A DNA stretch of 64,000 nt, taken from assembly GCA_027943335.1 (NCBI GenBank), contig BSBK01001534.1, forward strand, positions 985,001 to 1,049,000, in the 5' to 3' direction. Each line of letters opens with the position of its first letter. Within the stretch, counting starts at the first letter, position 1. The DNA comes from Chamaecyparis obtusa (lineage: Eukaryota > Streptophyta > Pinopsida > Cupressales > Cupressaceae). Below the pieces are notes generated by a model. That model worked only from the letters and a program-made list of their open reading frames with translations, was not told the DNA's origin and made no database searches. Both the position numbers and the translations under genes were made by a program. Shown here piece after piece: positions 1-12,504 of the stretch.

Positions 1-2042
1 TGTTATTTATATATTTTCTAAATTTCTTCCTCAAAGTTCATGAATGTTTGTACATTTGTATTTTGGTATAGTTGATTATGTTCTTATGGTTTATGAAGAA
101 ATGCAATGAGTTTTTCCTTCAATGGCATTTGCAGATTTATGTTTTGTATTTTAAAGTTCTGATTACTTGTTTTTTTCTGAGTGTAATGGTGTGTTGAGGA
201 GGTGCGTTGGAAGTGGTAATGAGGTGCCTAATTCAGGTATTCCTTAGGGAACCTTCCCCAAGCCCTCTCCACACCTTAAACTCACATTTTTGGGCAAATC
301 TGGGCAAGTTTTTGACAGTCCTCATACGAGCAAACAACCCTGATCCTATTTATTCGTATGAGTCAGGATGAATTCTCGTATGGGCCGATGAGGATGCTTG
401 TGTGACCCTATGAGAATATGTGTATGTGTCATATATATACAAATGTAACTTTTAAGTAAAAGTGCCTTCAAATATACTCATTCTGGTGGCAGGATTTATA
501 CAAATATAATATTTAAGTATAAGACTTATACTTTTAAGTTATATTTGTATAAATACCTTTCAGGATGTTTGAGATAGGTTTCAGCTTCATAGGAGTTAAT
601 ATGTAGATTTTAGATTTTGGGGTTTTTAAAAAAAAATCAGACTTAGCCAAATTTTAGGTACATGAGGGTTCCCTAGTTTTATGAACAAGTTATGAAACAT
701 TGTGTTAATGCATGTGGAAAGTTTTATGTTGTACCTTATGAATGTTTATACATGGTTTTGTTGGTATTATAATATGTTAATCATGTGATTTTAGTACTTG
801 TCTTATGATAGAATCCATAATATGAGGCTAGGACTCATTTGGGTGGCCTGAGTGCACCAGAGGGTTCCCTAGACCTATGAGATGGATCTTTTGAAAGTAC
901 TTGATATTTTCATGGCTTGTGTGTTTGGGTAGGGGACTAGGTACCCTAGGTGAGCTGCTCACCATAGGTGTTGGAACCCTAAAGTGGTTGCCAGATGATC
1001 CTATGGGTGGGTTAGTAAAAAGTGATAATCTAATAATAAATCTAGGAAAGGGGGGAAACAAAAGATAATATATTAATGGTCACATAGTCCTGTTGGAGTA
1101 CTGGGACCATGGGTAACTACCAAGGAGGATCCCTATTCAGAAAGGGGGTACTGGGGTTACATGGTTGCTAGGGAGGATCCCAAAATACCAGATATGTGAT
1201 GACACTCACCTAGAGGGTATGCTAGAAACCTAACCCTTGTGATTAGTAGTGTGATATATTGTAATGTTTTGTATTTGTTTTCAAGTGAGGGTTTGTGAAA
1301 CCTTAGAATGGTTAGGGCCTTTTGAGTATCTTGGTTCTATCTCCTAGCACGGGGGGTGGAACTTCACCAGTTTCACATGGTTGGGTGGCATAAATCTTTC
1401 AAGGTCCTATTTGTGGTTTGTGACTTGGACGTGTTGAATTCTATGCATTAATAAAGACCTTTCTATTTGTATAATTATTACTGAAAAGAAAGATGTAAAG
1501 ATATATTGTAATGTATTCAGGCCATTTTTGTACTTACTATTGTAATGATATTCATTATCAAAAAAATGTAATTGAAAAACAAAGCAATGTAATTGGGAGG
1601 GATAGTTCTAGGGTTTATTTTAAGGGATATTATTTGAAAGATCAAAGTCAAAATGTAAAGTGTAAATGTTGAATTATTCTATCTATCTCTCCTATGTTGA
1701 AATAAAAGGAAATGTTTATTATGCTAAGGTTAAAATGTAACCTGTAAGAATAGCTATTTCAATGTGTAGGAAAGAGAAATGAAATTGATATATAATTGTA
1801 AATGAAATGTTATTTTCTTACCCTATCTCTTAAGTTTTTAAATGTGAAAGTAAAGAAAAGAAATGAAATTCAATTTGGATAAGTAATGTAAACATGTTAG
1901 TAAATGAATTTATTAAGGGAACCTTAAGGAATGTAAATGTGAATGTATTAATGATGTAATGTTAGAAAAAAAAATTGTTAGTTGCAATTTTTGGTCATAA
2001 GACCTGATTCCTTATGGGTTCCTTGGCAGGGACATTACAAAA
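1..2042 (-). repeat. Left copy of LTR family P (5' end at 2042)
   Basis: On the minus strand a conserved block starts at about 2042 with TGTAATGTCCCTGCCAAGG and runs leftwards, probably off the window. The same block occurs on plus from 60449, so the two copies form a large inverted repeat around the window. Similarity is clearest for about 480-2042, is recognisable to about 240, and fades below that. The TG start and the lack of a polypurine tract just outside it suggest the outer end of a 5' LTR or solo LTR. It holds no credible coding sequence; the 77-codon minus frame at 828-1061 is incidental. Positions 300-420 hold an imprecise repeat built on CGTATGA-like words at the place where the right copy has a different minisatellite. 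Confidence 0.6.
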
Positions 2043-3757
2043 TGAGTAGTAAATAGGTTCAAAATCTAATGTAGATGCTCCTAAAATCAACAACCACCCA
2101 GTTAAATATTATTCCAATACAATTGATTAAGACTTTGTGGTCTTTTTTAATTTCTTTTTCTTTTTACCATTTCATCATTTCCCTTTAGTGAGGGCACTAT
2201 TATTTCAATTGATGGAGCAATGGGGGCCATGTGGTTTTGAGGGTGTTGGGTGAATATTTTGCAACTAATAGTTTTTCAACCAATTGCAAAATAGTAGATT
2301 CAACCACAATGTGTGAGACACGGTCTCTCCTATTTGTAAGGGAAGGCTCCCCTTGTTTATTGCTAGTGAAAACAACTAACATCTACCATTAAACTATGAT
2401 ATATATGCCTTCAATTATTTTTACAAGAATACACATTTTTTATTGAGATCTTCAAGAATCATACATATCTAATTGTTTTTTACTAACAAAGATATACTTT
2501 CTATAGAATAATGCATATATAGGAACTTGAGGTTGTAAATTAGGCTAACTTGAGGTTGTATATTTGGCTAGAGATGTAGATGGATTTTAAGGATTTCTAT
2601 TAAGTATTTAACTTATTTTTTGTTGTGTAGTTAGATATATATGTAACAGGTTGTGGTCTTTTTTCATCGATGTAGATGTATACTTGGCAACTACTTGATC
2701 CTACTTGTTGTAGTTTGACTTTAGATATTTTGTTCTAATTTTGGTTTATGGTAAGACACAATTGCACTTTATGTGTTAGTCAAATTGTCACCATTGTGGT
2801 AGAATTCACTAATATTCATATTTGGTTGGTGTGTAGTTAGATTTATTTTGTGAAGTCCATGAAAATGGTGAAGATCAATCAATGTAGAATGGCTATGAGA
2901 ATTTCATCCCTAGTAGTTAGTTTATTTTATTGGAAACCCTTCTTATTTAGCAATATGAATATCAGGTGGAAGAATGATATGATTAGGTGTGTTATTCATT
3001 GCAATTACCAAGGTCTAATTATTTGTAGATGGTTAATTGTGTACATATCTACAAAATTAATGGAAATTTAAAAAATGGAACACTCATGTGAGTGAGGATA
3101 TTTAGTTATTTTTGTTATTTTCAGAGGGCTTCAAAATATTGTTGTAATGGGGTACTAATGAGAAATTTACATAGTCGACTTGTAAGATCATCTTTTCAAA
3201 AATAAGTTTGAATGTGGCCTAATAATTATTTCTTCATGGGAGAGTTCTTAGGAATAGCATATGTCAACTTGCATGGTAGAGGTCAACAATGCTTGTGGAG
3301 AAGTAAAATTATAATTTTGAGGGCTACTCTCAAATAGGTCATGAAAATTCATATTGTGGCTTTTGAGTTCCTGGTTTGGGCCCATGGCATTTTTTATGTT
3401 GGCCTTTTGAACATCCTTAATTCTTTAAATTGAAGTCATAATATGGAAATATGAAACACCAGTTTTGCAGTGTTATGCTATCAATTTTCTTCCAACCTTA
3501 AAGAGTTTTGATTGTATTGAAGCACAATGGTTCAGTGAATGCAATGTACATTATTGTTGAATAAACATTATATGTGTGTATTTTGAGGCTATCTTTTTAT
3601 GAAAAATATTTTCCTCAAGTGTTGTGTTACTTTTATCTACGGTACTTCTATTCTTCTTGTTGTAGTCTTTTTATTTCTTAGGTATTGTTTCATGCACCAA
3701 AATAATTCTATTTTTTTCTTAAATCAAATATCTTTTAATCTTTGGAACATTAGTTAA
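2043..3757. other. AT-rich stretch without recognisable genes
   Basis: This 1.7 kb lies between the outer end of the left P LTR and the left O LTR. The only open frames are short (60 codons at 2200-2382 minus, 73 codons at 2850-3071 plus). They show no family motifs and have the AT-rich composition of their surroundings. I see no tRNA-like fold, LTR boundary or long repeat partner within the window. It is probably decayed repeat sequence or the target into which O inserted. Confidence 0.5.
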
Positions 3758-5150
3758 TGTCATACCCAGATATTTTGCATCCTAAATAAATGGAACTAGA
3801 AGGTCTTAATGGCAAAAAAATACTTAAATAAACTCAATCTTGCATGCTAGAACTACGACATGCAAGACTCATCAAAGAGTACAAAGTTTAAACTGGAGAA
3901 CAAAAAGGGATCTTGGACGGACAAATGGAAAAAGAGGAAGAAAGAGAATTTTCCCTAGGTTGAGGGAAGGAGTAGGCTACATAGATTATTTTTAGTTTTC
4001 TAAAAGGGAGAAAAAAGACATTGGAGGGGGATGAATTAAGGAAAAAGAGGAGCATGAACAAGACTAGGCAGAAGATCTACATATTTTCCATCAACAAAAA
4101 AACATCTAAGTTTTTCTTTTATAAATATATGTATACTTTTTTATGCAATTTACCATGCCTCTGTGATTGGAAATGTCAGTTAAAATAAATGGAAACTTTT
4201 AAATTTAGAGTTTCCCTTTTAGATTACTATGTATGAGATTCCCATTACGCTGAATCAAATTTTCATGTTATGTAGTAACTTATAAACCAAAATTTGTGGT
4301 ATATCTCTATTTACCAGATTATTCAAACTTGAATTTTCAACAAAGCCGACATCTCTGATCTTTTTTTTTTGTTTCTTATGGATTTTGAATCGAAACAGTA
4401 TATTTTCTCTTAATAAGAAGGATTATAACAGTCATACAATGTTTGGAACATTCGTTATTTTGAATAGTTATTTCAATAGTGCATCATTAAAGATGTAATG
4501 ATATACCCTTAAGTAGAGGTGTCACCATTTTTCTAAGAACTACCTTAGTCTAAGATTGAAAACCACAACGTGCTCCAAAAATTAAAATATTAGGAATACA
4601 TATATGTATATGGTACTTATTTTTTTGTTTACTTCATTTGAATCTTGTGAATACTATGTCAAAAACCGAAATTACTAAACCACATAAACATTCTTTGAGT
4701 TGTTCACATGAGTATTTTAAACCTTTGATTATTTATGTATCTTATTTTTTAATCTTGCTTAAATGCTATGCTAATACCTTTGGATGGTCTTAGTTAAATG
4801 TGCGTTAAGGCTCAGGATTGGTAGGCTAGATCTGGCCTAGCAATGGATGACACCTATTAGGAAGGCTTAACAAACTCCTTATTGTAATGCCTTGAACAAT
4901 AATCGTCATAATATTTGCAAAGTTTTACTTCAATTTCTGTGGCCTTTAATTGCATCGTTGATTAGCTACACAAAAACATTTGAGTAAAAAGAAATGTCTC
5001 CACCATACAGTCATTTTATCAAAAGACATAAAGCATTAGAGTTAACTTGTAAATTTGAAAAAGTGATATATTATCAAGAACTTGATGTTAAATTAATAAT
5101 TGGACAAATTTATAGCATCAGAAATAAATTGAAATAAATTGAGTTACTGT
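3758..5150 (+). repeat. Left (5') LTR of element O, broken at its inner end
   Basis: This block begins TGTCATACCCAGATATTTTG and matches 58691-60119 in direct orientation at roughly 87-88% by eye over most of its length. The match holds to about 5131 and is then replaced by the truncated LTR of the A array, so the inner end and the primer-binding site are lost. The right partner is preceded by a purine tract, which fixes the orientation as plus. No coding sequence is present. Confidence 0.7.
4120..4127 (+). promoter_or_regulatory. TATA box in the left O LTR
   Basis: TATAAATA lies 362 bp into the LTR. An identical TATAAATA occurs at the corresponding place in the right LTR (59062-59069), inside a conserved TTCTTTTATAAATATATG context. 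Conservation in two LTRs that otherwise differ by more than 10% supports a core-promoter role marking the U3/R region. Confidence 0.55.
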
Positions 5151-5493
5151 TGGAACTTCACAGCACAATACAGAATGAATCAAAGTGTCAACACAAAACA
5201 TTTATCCATTCATTTCAAAAAGAACAAATTTGAAATATAAACGTATATATACTAATCATCATTGCAACACAGGCAAAAATGTATATATCTATTTTCCACA
5301 TTAAGCCAGATTCATCAAGTTTTTCAGAAAAATAAACTAAAACCAGAAAGTTTAACTAATTCTTTCCAAAAATTCTAAACCCTTTCACTATCTTTCACTA
5401 GCCTACTATAGTCTTAGCAAACAGAAAGGTCTCCCTAAAAACCTGACCTCTCAGACAAACAATTATTAGGTAAACCAAAGTAAAAAGGACACA
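5151..5493 (-). repeat. Truncated A-family LTR (A1 3' side)
   Basis: The block matches the right-hand half of the complete LTRs (12120-12470 and 22907-23253), ending in the same AAAAAGGACACA followed by TGTCCTCTAG. The other 370 bp are missing and the sequence joins directly to the O LTR. The end has no TG...CA boundary and no target duplication, so it is a rearrangement breakpoint rather than an insertion edge. Confidence 0.75.
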
Positions 5494-5528
5494 TGTCCTC
5501 TAGAGTTTTCATGCAACACAAAAAGAAA

Positions 5529-8500
5529 CTAAATCTCCATGTCGTGCTCCTTATCAATGACACACTCCTCACCTCCAATGAGACTTTCTCCTTCACCTAT
5601 AACAGAATGGGTCGACTCCCATTGTTTATACGTTTGGATGAGCTCCTTTGCAAGTGGAAAATGGGGAATTTTTATGTTCAAAATCCTCGTCATTGAAGCC
5701 TCTTTAGTCCATTTCAGTTTTTTTAACCTTTTTAATCATTCTAGGAAGTTGATTGATGCACAAATACAACATGGACTCAATTCTGGCCATCTGTGTGAAA
5801 TCAGAAGCTTTTGGATTAATCTTCTCCTTGATTTTATTCATAGTGGCTTCAAACACTTCTAGAGCTTCTTTTAGTTCATGATCACCATAATTTGTTGAAT
5901 ATGTATGAGCGAACTTAATAAATTTCAACTCATTCAACATGGTTTTTTGTATCTGCTTGATTTCATTATCACAGTCCATTGTTTAAGATATGTTACTCAT
6001 GATAGTAGTAATGTACCAGCTAATGTTCCTTCTCCAGATGAAGAAAGTGGATTCCTTGAAGGGTTTAAAACATTTCTCAGTACAGAATGTAGTGAACCCA
6101 TACTTCTCAATTTGTAGAAACTTGGACATGGCGAAAATCCATTTGTCTTCTTCCTTGTCCCATACCTATCACCGTGCTTTCAATTCTCCCACCAAAGCTT
6201 CAATGTCACAGAGAATGACTTGAGAATCTTTGACATATTTGAGACTATTATTGATCACTTCGTTCATCCATTCAGCCAATGTGGAAACTAGAGCTTGACC
6301 ACGTTGAACTTGATTCAATAGACTTTTACTCTCTATCGAATTCAGATCAAAAATTTGGGGAGACTATATCAAGGGGGAGCATCAAAACTGCAAAAGATGT
6401 TTATGAATTGAGACAATGCCATAATTGTCTGTTTCAATTCCTTCTTTTTTGTTACTGTCTTACCAGGAGGTCAACAACATTTGTTGAGTAGTTTCCTTGA
6501 ACAAGTGATTCTTTCCCACATGATCCATGGTTCCCAGCTCAACCTTAGTGATCTCGAAGTCCTCAGCCTTGAGTTCTTGCTCTCCCTCTTTCGGTCTGTA
6601 AGTGGCTACTTCGACAGTCCACTTCCCTATTTTTGCATCTACAAATTGTGATGTTCTTTTCACCTTTTTTGCCTTTGGGGTTTTCTGAACATACTTACTG
6701 ATAATGTCTTTGACAGGAACTGAAACAGGAACCAGACTGCGTTTCTTATTTACAGAAGAGGTCAACCATTTAGGTGTTGTATCAGGCACAATTGACTATT
6801 CGGGAGTCTTACTGATGTACTAATAACTTCTAGTGTCACATCATCAAGATCAAAATGATCTTTTTCCACCTGCTCTTCTTCAGCTATTTGGTAGTTTATG
6901 TCTTCTAGTTTGTCATCATCTAAGTTGATAGTCTACACATTTTCATGAGCCATGTCTTTCTTTACTCTAGACCTAGTTTTTGATCTTATCAGCCTTTGAG
7001 ATGGAGCTACTGGTGAGCAATTTGTTGTAGCTTTATTTTGAGTACTTTTAACTTTTTTCTTTACTCAAGATCCCACATTATCAATTGGTGTAGAGACATT
7101 AGAAACAAAACCTGGAGAAGACAAAGAAGTGACTCTAACTTCATTTATTCTAGATTTAGACTGCTTTAGTTTTCTCTTTGTTAACAACCATTCCTTAGTC
7201 AGGTGATCACATCTTGAGTTATTTTTTCAATGGTATCTTCTTCTTCTCAAACTAGTTGATGACAAACTCATCTTTTTCCATTGATTTCTTGAACTCAGGC
7301 TCAATTAAGCTAGATCTATCATCAGTTACCCCTTCTACATTTATTTGTAGTCTCATAAATAGGATTTGTGATATACACAGTCTATTGTGCCCCCTCTCTT
7401 TCACTTATGATTCATCAGAACAATCTTCCCATAAGTCTTCTAAATGAGGAACAGGGAACATATGTGACCTAAGCCCTAAGCTTCCACTGGCAAAGTTTTT
7501 GTTATCAAATCCAGTTCTCTCAGTATAGTATTTGAAATTGAAGTGACGAAGGTCACTTCCTCTACTTATTGCATCTGCCATAGATCCACATGAAAATTTG
7601 CCTAATGAGATAGGGAAAGCCTTTTCCCTTTCTTCTTAAGGAAGGAACCTCTTTAAAATAGTGGTAATCTATCTACAAATTTTAGGTAGAATAAAGCAAT
7701 CAAAAGCATACCTAGGTAATCTCATGGGTGAGTATTCAAAACCCCCGACCCTGATATAGGTAAATTTAGGAAACTAGAGATAATAGCTTCCATATTTGGT
7801 CACAAATTTTTGGGCTTCTGGGCTGATCCTCTTGGCGGAGATTTTGGCTAACTCAAAATAGAGTTTCCCAATGAATGTATCATGTACCCTTCTATAATTT
7901 TCAATAATATTGTCTCTTTGTAAATAGGGTAATACTCATAGACACACATGTCAGTGACCCAGGGTTCATGTGGCATTCCACTCCATTGTCTACTGCATGC
8001 TAGATAATACATTAGGTAAGAGGACATAAAGAAACCACTACCAATCAACATGGACATATTAAATTGTTCCCTTGGAGAACTAGCGATCAGCTCAGCCCAG
8101 TCCAAGAGTTGTTTCCCCTTTAAGATAATCTGAACATAAAAATGCATCTAATCAGAGAAGAGATGTGCTACTTATGATCCCCTCACTAGGTGTATCATAA
8201 CCATGATATCAATGATATAGGAGTGTACATGACTTCTGTTGACATTTTTTTGTAATCATGAACCTCTTCTTTGTGAGTTTAGTAGCCATAGAAGTTCGAT
8301 TCCCATCTCTATTTTCATTAAAATTGATAGTGGACTGTGCATGAGAAAAGGCAGAGAAGGTCTTTTGTAGGATTTGCAGAGCTAAAGACACTATTTCCCT
8401 ATTAACGGACATCAAGATGCTACCATCTCTCTTTCTAATGGATTCAGTCTATGTGTCATAATTTTTGATCATTTTAAAATTAACTCAGGACATACGACAG

Positions 8501-8604
8501 CGGGAGGGAAAGTTGCAGCTGAAAATAACCCACCGTGTAAAATTTCTAAAGCTGGAGTACCCTCAAGGGAATTTAGGAGACGGTTTGGTAAATCTTCTAG
8601 ACTG
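5529..8604 (-). pseudogene. A1 copy of the long downstream ORF (unknown product), decayed
   Basis: Open fragments at 8415-8209, 8147-7848, 6789-6460 and 5979-5704 on minus, plus translated remnants between them, follow the same protein as the downstream ORF of A2 and A3. The end is the same: a stop at 5529-5531 about 35 bp before the LTR. The N-terminal part is missing at the same place as in A2: the frame is cut near 8604 and joins an ATATTTAGGAC-containing spacer. Recognisable words include a Trp-rich SRQWSGMPHEPWVTDMCVY segment and a Lys/Glu-rich C-terminal part. I do not recognise the family. The plus-strand open frames here (5493-5862, 5905-6223, 6279-6491) are shadows. Confidence 0.6.
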
Positions 8605-8680
8605 TAATTACTATAATATTTAGGACTTTGAGCATAGGGATCAACTTAAATAGGAGAAGCATGAGAACTAAATTATTTAT

Positions 8681-8690
8681 TGCAAACACC
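8681..8690. other. Deletion junction in A1 that removed RT-integrase
   Basis: Sequence left of this point matches the spacer after integrase in A2 (near 15655-15660, ...TTATTGCAAA). Sequence to the right matches A2 pol near 19489 (...CAAACACCTCTACACATGCC). About 3.8 kb present in A2 is absent here. CAAA is shared by both edges in A2, so a short-homology deletion is the simplest reading. Confidence 0.7.
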
Positions 8691-11685
8691 TCTACACATG
8701 CCATAAAGTCATTAATAGTAGCATCATCTTCAAATACTTGCAAATGTTAAATATTATCAGGAATAGTAGGTCTGTATATCATCTCTATTCTGTAGGTGTC
8801 TGTTTTAAAATCAGGATGAGTAAGCAATAAGGAAACTGACACTACTAAAGAATCGGCTCATGAATTTAAACTTCTTGGGATAGCTTCTATATAAAAATCA
8901 TCAAAAGATTCAATTTCATTCCAAACTAAATCTCTATAATGCCTTAACTGTTCATTCTTTACTGTGAACTGATCTTTCACCTATTTAACTATCAACTCAG
9001 CGTCACCTCTTACCACAAGAATTTTAATTCCATGAGTTTTTTCTTCTTGTAATCCTAATAACAAGGCTTCATACTAAACAATGTTATTAGTATTCATAAA
9101 ATCTAGCTTGAAGGAAAAAGGTGAATACTCTCCATCAGGACCTTTAAGCACTACTCTTGTCCCAGACACGGTATTAGCACAACTGCCATCAAATTCCATA
9201 GACCAAATATGAGGAATTTCATCGTGAACTATTGGAGCTGTAGGAACCTCATCTGGAAAGATTAAATAATTCCCAAATTCACACTCATGATATTGAATTT
9301 GAGCCTTCAGATCATCAGATGGGAACATTGTATACTTGTTTTTTTCTTCAGGTTCCATCTTAACCTTCTCTTTCCTACAAGGATTATTACTTCTGACCAA
9401 TCCATTTTAATTTCTCCACTTACATCCCTACAAAAGGTTCTACTTAAGAGCATTCTATAACTTGCTGGTGTGTCGGCCACAATAATTGTTAATTTTAATC
9501 TTTTATTTGGATAAGCAGCTAGGACAACATGGGCATCTTTTACCTGGCCTATTAAGGGCACCTATTTACCATCCATCGAATGACACCTTCCAAAAGTTTT
9601 TGTCAAAGTCAAGCCAAGGGCTTTAGAAACTAAAGATGGTATAATGTTATCAGATGCACCTGCATATATGATACAATTGGTCAATTTAAGACCATTAAGG
9701 AGCAAGGAAATGTAGAAGGGTTCGGGCTTTCTTGTTTCATCTATGTCACAATTTATCCCTATGGTAGAGACATTTGATGAATTATTTTGGTCTACAATAG
9801 AAGGCAGAATAATTGCAGGAGACTGAACAAGAGTGTTAGTTTGATTAGCTGTACATTGATTAGAATGGGATGAGTCTGAAGATTCACCCTTGACATATTT
9901 AATTAACTTGTCAAGTTCCTTAGGATTTAATCTTAAATACTTAGCAGGTGAAATTTGAATAGCAGAAGATTTGCAAAATTCAACTATATCAAATGAAGGA
10001 ATTCCAACATCTTTTTGCAAAATTTTGAAATTAGATACTTTTGAACTTGGGGAAGATATATTACTTACAGATTCTTTATTCTTATGGACAATGTTTGACA
10101 TTTTTGGAGTGAACATAGAAGAATTTTGGTCACAAGTAAGGATGGCACATGTTGGATCTTCAAGAGTGACTAAAATATCTCCTCTTTCAGAGTCTGATTC
10201 ATATTCTAGGTAAAGTGAGCCGTAGTCACCAAGTCGCTATTGAGCCATCTCCTCTACTTTTACTTCTCCCAATACATCTTTGGTTGCTTCCATTTGTACG
10301 TGTCTCAACATATCTGGACATGTATTACCATCATGGGCTGGTGTCAAGAGAAAAGAGCACATGACTCCCTCTCTGGATGGAGCTTCAACGGCTAACCTCG
10401 GTTGAGTTGAGGTTAGAAGAGGAGTTTTACCATGCCACTAACCAGGTTGTTTCCTATTAGCATCTTGATATACAGGAGAATAGGATGCTCCTTGTTTTGG
10501 AAATTTCCTTTTCAAGGCAATCATATCATTCATTAACCTTTGAATCATTGGGTCTGAGGAAGAGGTGGAGGTTTGAGAGTGTGGAGACTAAAGGTCCTTC
10601 TTCCACTTTCCTGTTGTAATTAAATCGTGTTCTAGTTCAGTTGCCTGACTTTGAGCAATAGCCAAATCTGCTCGCCTATTTCTTCTAAGATAAAAACCAA
10701 TATCTGGAGGCATGGAATTTACAAAAAACCATGGTTGGTTTTTAGGAGTTGGTTTTTTAGCAGTAGGGATCCTATGAATAAATTTATTATATCTAGCCAC
10801 ATAATCCCTCATCGGCTCATGAATTTATTTCTTCATTTGTGTGAGTTGTACCAACAAAGAGTGTTTATTGTTAACACTTTTGAAATGATTTTCAAAGGCA
10901 GTCTTCATGGTTTGCCAATCTATTATGGACCTAGCTGGCATATGACCGAACCATTCTATTGCTCCTTCTATGAGAGTTTGGACAAAAATCCTAACCGCAA
11001 AATCTTCGTGTTGTACTGCCAATGTACTGGTGGCTACATTAAATGAATTAAAATGTTCTTCCATAGAGATCTTTCCATCTCTAGGGAAATTAGGAAGAAT
11101 GTCCTTAGCACCCTTTGGAAGAGCGGGATGACTAGTAAGGGCAAGAGGACCAACTGCAACACCCCATGGTTGTGCCATGATAGCTGATGGAAAGATTGTC
11201 AAAAGGGGAGGAGCTTGAATACCAGATAAAGTTAGGACTTGCCAAATACTATTACATGCAGAAGCGTTAGCTGTGACTTTAGATGGAGAAGGAGGTATGC
11301 TCTTTGCTTTTGGCTTAGAGGTGTAGGTAGTTTCAAACTAAAGATTTTGCAATTCTTCAAAGAAAGTGTCATGGATTCCCTCCCTACTTTGGGATCTGGT
11401 ATATTATCGGGGATCCAATATTTTTTATTCTTAAGGTCTCTGGATAGCTCTATCCACAATCTCAACCTCTTGAGCAATCAGGAGACCTCTCAACCATTCA
11501 CCTATATCTTCTTCTTCCAGAACTAAGAGGACTTATTGATACTGTTGATTGCTGGTTCTTTCTTTCCAAGCAAGAGTATTCTAGTCTGCGATGATATCTT
11601 CCTGTGTATCTTGGAAGTTCAAGTTTGGTTGAATAACAGGGGGAATTTCTTATTGATTAGGTAGTACATCTACAGGTAGAACCAT
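8687..11685 (-). pseudogene. A1 gag-protease-RNase H remnant
   Basis: The frame starts at the ATG whose complement is 11683-11685, the same start as A2. A gag core lies at 11202-10588 with the plant retrotransposon gag signature (GAIEWFGHMPARSI, then HEPMRDYVARYN). The protease region at 10116-9307 has the flap-side motif KALGLTLTK but reads IIYAGAS where a retropepsin should have D-S/T-G. An RNase H follows (IWSMEFDGSCANT near 9200). It also keeps the final ADSL Asp that A2 has lost. Defects: stops at 10825-10827 and 10237-10239 (both also in A2), others unique to A1, and a frameshift near 9390. RT and integrase are deleted. Confidence 0.8.
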
Positions 11686-11733
11686 GATTATGCATTAATA
11701 AAAATAGTATACATTGGTCTACACCATTCACAT

Positions 11734-11751
11734 TCCCTAGTAGAGTTGCCA
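11734..11751 (-). other. A1 primer-binding site
   Basis: The minus strand reads TGGCAACTCTACTAGGGA five bases inside the LTR edge. It corresponds, with mismatches, to the 3' end of plant tRNA-Arg(ACG), the type of primer reported for Ogre-like elements. The A2 version differs by a single base. Confidence 0.6.
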
Positions 11752-11756
11752 AAATA

Positions 11757-12470
11757 TGTTAGTAAACATATTTGTCTTTCATTAAATCTTTTTTTTACAA
11801 AAAAACTCTATTTCTCATTCGAAAGACAACCAATCACTAATAGTTGGGTAAGTGTTATTCTAATCACTTCCCTCTAAATTTTATCTTAGGTACAACTCCC
11901 TAGGATTGATTTTCAAGTTTAGCTTTTAACCAAAAAGCTTCAAAAGGTTTCTATATCATTCTTAGATGACAAGCTCTTTCAACATTATTTCAGAAAAAGA
12001 ACATAAGATAAAGATAGTAGAAAATGCATAGTTTTATACTCCTAGGAACACTTCAAGAACAAAATATTAAAGAAAAACCTCTAGAACTGAAAGTCAGATA
12101 AAGATTGATGATGTTTCAAGTTATTGTTCAAACTTCACAGCACAATACGAAATGAATCAAAGTGTCAACACGAAATATTTATCCATTCATTTCAAACAAC
12201 ACAAATTTGAAATATAAACGTATATATACTAATCATCATTGCAACATAGGTAAAAATGTATAAATCTATTTTCCATAGTAAGCCAAATTCATCAAGTTTT
12301 TCAGCAAAAAAAACTAAAACATAAAGCTTAACTAATTCTTTCCAAAAATTCTGAACCCTTTCGCTATCTTTCACTAGCCTACTTATAGTCTTAAAAAACT
12401 GAGAGGTCTCCCTAAAATCCTGACCTCTCGGACAAACAGTTATTAGGTAAACCAAAGTAAAAAGGACACA
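11757..12470 (-). repeat. Complete A-family LTR shared by A1 and A2
   Basis: This 714 bp LTR runs TGTTAGTAAA...GGACACA on plus, with TG/CA ends. It is about 93% identical by eye to 22543-23253 over the half I compared. A1's primer-binding site adjoins it on the left, so it is A1's 5' LTR. A2's downstream ORF ends 35 bp to its right, so it is also A2's 3' LTR. A single LTR with both roles marks the array as a recombination product. Confidence 0.85.
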
Positions 12471-12504
12471 TGTCCTCTAGATTTTCATGCAACAATAAAA
12501 GAAA

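Noticed and set aside
2850..3071. 73-codon plus frame as a small gene
   Set aside because: AT-rich composition, no motif, no promoter or partner. Expected by chance.
5493..6491. Plus-strand open frames over the A1 downstream ORF
   Set aside because: They mirror the minus-strand coding remnant. The same shadows recur at 12952-13698 and 24987-25205 wherever the minus-strand ORF is present.
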